Shown here: one piece after another, positions 62,664 through 64,000 of the stretch
Layout of the letters: each line of letters opens with the position of its first letter
Numbering within the stretch: the stretch's first letter is position 1
NCBI GenBank assembly: GCA_964560495.1
Contig: CAZLMM010000025.1
Span: 1-64,000 of the forward strand
Length of the DNA stretch: 64,000 nt
Direction of reading: 5' to 3'
DNA from: UBA5069 sp964560495
GTDB lineage: Bacteria; Chloroflexota; Anaerolineae; Caldilineales; Caldilineaceae
Notes under the pieces: model-generated
What the model was told of the DNA's origin: nothing
Databases searched by the model: none
Seen by the model: the letters and a program-made list of their open reading frames with translations, nothing else
Translations under genes and position numbers: made by a program

Positions 62664-64000
62664 CAGCGTTCCCTTCCCTCACGGTCGGCGCGAAAAATCA
62701 GGCGGATCGGGGTGCCCAAGAAAGGGTGATGGGCGCGGATACGGTTCTCCAGATAGCGCTCGTATGAAAAGTGAATCATGTCCTCGTCGTTGACGAAAAT
62801 GGTGAAGACCGGAGGCGCTACGCCCACCTGCGTCCCGTAGTAGATGCGCAGGGGCCGCCCTGCTTTGTTGGGCGGAGAGATCGCATCATAGGCTTCTCGC
62901 AACAGATGGTTGAGTTCGCTGGTGGTAAGGCGGTGATTGCGCGCTTCCGCCACCTCCAGAATCGTGGGCAGCACCCGGTTCACCCGCTGACGGGTGAGCG
63001 CGCTCACAAAGAGCACCGGCACATAATCCAGAAATTTGAGGCTTTCCCGCACTGTCGTTGTGAAGGCGTTCAGGGTATGCTCATCTTTTTCCACCGCATC
63101 CCACTTGTTGACCACCACGATGACGCTCTTCATCTTCTCCAACACATAACCGGCTACGTGGGCATCCTGCGCAGTGACGCCTTCCGTGGCGTCGATGAGC
63201 AAGAGCGCCACATCCGCCCGGTCGATGGCCTGCATACTGCGCAGCACACTGTACTGTTCGATGCCCCGCTCCACACTGCCACGGCGGCGTATTCCCGCCG
63301 TGTCGATGAGCGTGATGCGTTGGCCGTGAAAGACAAGCGACATGTCGATGGGGTCGCGGGTGGTGCCGGGCACATCGCTGACGATGGAGCGATCCTGCCC
63401 GATGAGCGCATTGAGCAGGCTGCTCTTTCCTACATTCGGGCGCCCCACGATCGCGACGCCGATGGAACCGACCTGCACTTGGTCATCGGGGTAGGACGGC
63501 AGTACGGTCACGAGTACATCCAGCAGATCGCCCACGCCGTCCCCATGATAGGCGCTGATGGCGACTGGTTCTGAGAGGCCAAGGGACCAGAACTCCACCG
63601 CGTCGAGCTGGCGTTCACGGCTCTCCGCCTTGTTCACAGCCACGAAGACAGGTTTATCGGTCTGGCGCAACAGTTCGGCCACGTCCATGTCCGCAGCGGT
63701 CAACCCTTCGCGGCCATCGACGACGAAGATGATGGCATCCGCCTCATCCAGCGCCACTTGCACCTGGTTCTGAATCTGCGCAACGAATTGCGCGGAATCC
63801 AACGCCAATGGCGCCGCGCTGGCGCGGCGTGTAGAGAGTTCGGCTGGCGCCTCCAACCCCCCCGTATCCACCACAGAAAAGCCCACGCCGTTCCAAAAGC
63901 TATCGCCGTAGATGCGGTCCCGAGTCGTGCCCGGCAAATCCTCTACGATGGCAATGCGGCGTCCGGTCAAACGATTGAAGAGAGTCGACTTTCCCACATT
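62663..64000 (-). CDS. der: GTPase Der (EngA), 5' end cut by window edge
   Basis: At least 445 residues; the first few are beyond the window (the sequence opens at NVGKSTLFNRL). Two tandem GTPase domains: the first with VEDLPGTTRDRIYG, DTGGLE and VNKAE; the second with VGRPNVGKSSLLNALIG, SDVPGTTRDPID, DTAGIRRRG and VNKWDAVEKD. A C-terminal KH-like domain ends RIRAHHPFLGTPIRLIFRA. Der is an essential 50S ribosome assembly factor. It is upstream of the M28 gene on the same strand with overlapping ends. Confidence 0.97.
   Translation of the reverse strand, partial: NVGKSTLFNRLTGRRIAIVEDLPGTTRDRIYGDSFWNGVGFSVVDTGGLEAPAELSTRRASAAPLALDSAQFVAQIQNQVQVALDEADAIIFVVDGREGLTAADMDVAELLRQTDKPVFVAVNKAESRERQLDAVEFWSLGLSEPVAISAYHGDGVGDLLDVLVTVLPSYPDDQVQVGSIGVAIVGRPNVGKSSLLNALIGQDRSIVSDVPGTTRDPIDMSLVFHGQRITLIDTAGIRRRGSVERGIEQYSVLRSMQAIDRADVALLLIDATEGVTAQDAHVAGYVLEKMKSVIVVVNKWDAVEKDEHTLNAFTTTVRESLKFLDYVPVLFVSALTRQRVNRVLPTILEVAEARNHRLTTSELNHLLREAYDAISPPNKAGRPLRIYYGTQVGVAPPVFTIFVNDEDMIHFSYERYLENRIRAHHPFLGTPIRLIFRADREGRER

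Overview
The window is about 60% GC with alternative start codons. Several features point to a member of the Chloroflexota, probably the Caldilineae/Anaerolineae side: a SufR-led suf cluster with SufU, stand-alone MIP18/DUF59 proteins, a split methylmalonyl-CoA mutase, an R2-like ligand-binding oxidase, and a large secreted protein ending in YLPLVKR. This placement is inferred from gene content; no rRNA or tRNA gene was seen.

Layout. 1-3102 (minus): assimilatory APS reductase (cysH, cut by the window edge) and sulfite reductase (cysI). They sit behind a consensus promoter, a leader peptide with 8 Cys in 12 codons, and an intrinsic terminator, which together look like a cysteine-sensing attenuator. 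3153-4419: divergent MFS transporter. 4572-12675: Fe-S assembly cluster sufR-sufC-sufB-sufD-rhodanese-sufS-sufU-Rieske ferredoxin-DUF59. 12739-14331 (minus): unrecognised helical protein. 14691-17363: dnaX-ybaB-recR. 17379-20583: methylmalonyl-CoA mutase large subunit, a DUF433/DUF5615 toxin-antitoxin pair, the epimerase and a second DUF59 protein. 20673-23736: a type II restriction-modification pair and a membrane-anchored Mrr-like nuclease.

23744-30282: glycerophosphodiesterase, a large secreted propeller/FGE-fold protein, two toxin-antitoxin pairs, and intergenic REP-like sequences beside a decayed REP-associated transposase. 30323-34145: FAH-family hydrolase, MBL-fold hydrolase and a polytopic membrane protein. 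34157-35612: dCTP deaminase and an orphan metal-ABC permease. 35763-39008: sugar ABC importer without its ATPase. 39073-45251 is a patchwork: an endonuclease-like phosphatase, a frameshifted DNA-alkylation-repair gene, a GNAT/DUF1778 toxin-antitoxin pair between two copies of an epimerase 3' end, a TetR-epimerase pair with a palindromic operator, an IS630 relic, and a GNAT gene interrupted by a 71-bp palindromic element that also occurs at 14389.

45261-52571 (minus): a complete branched-chain-type ABC importer with an acyl-CoA synthetase in the operon. 52638-55767: FAD oxidoreductase and two Yip1-like membrane proteins. 56126-60526 (minus): a 1466-residue secreted metalloprotease-like protein. 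60768-61664: R2-like ligand-binding oxidase, divergent from it. 61710-64000 (minus): an M28-fold protein lacking expected metal ligands, then the GTPase Der, cut by the window edge.

The strongest candidate for something undescribed is the Cys-codon attenuator upstream of cysI-cysH. Next are the 71-bp mobile palindrome and the possible diversity-generating-retroelement target at the end of the FGE protein.
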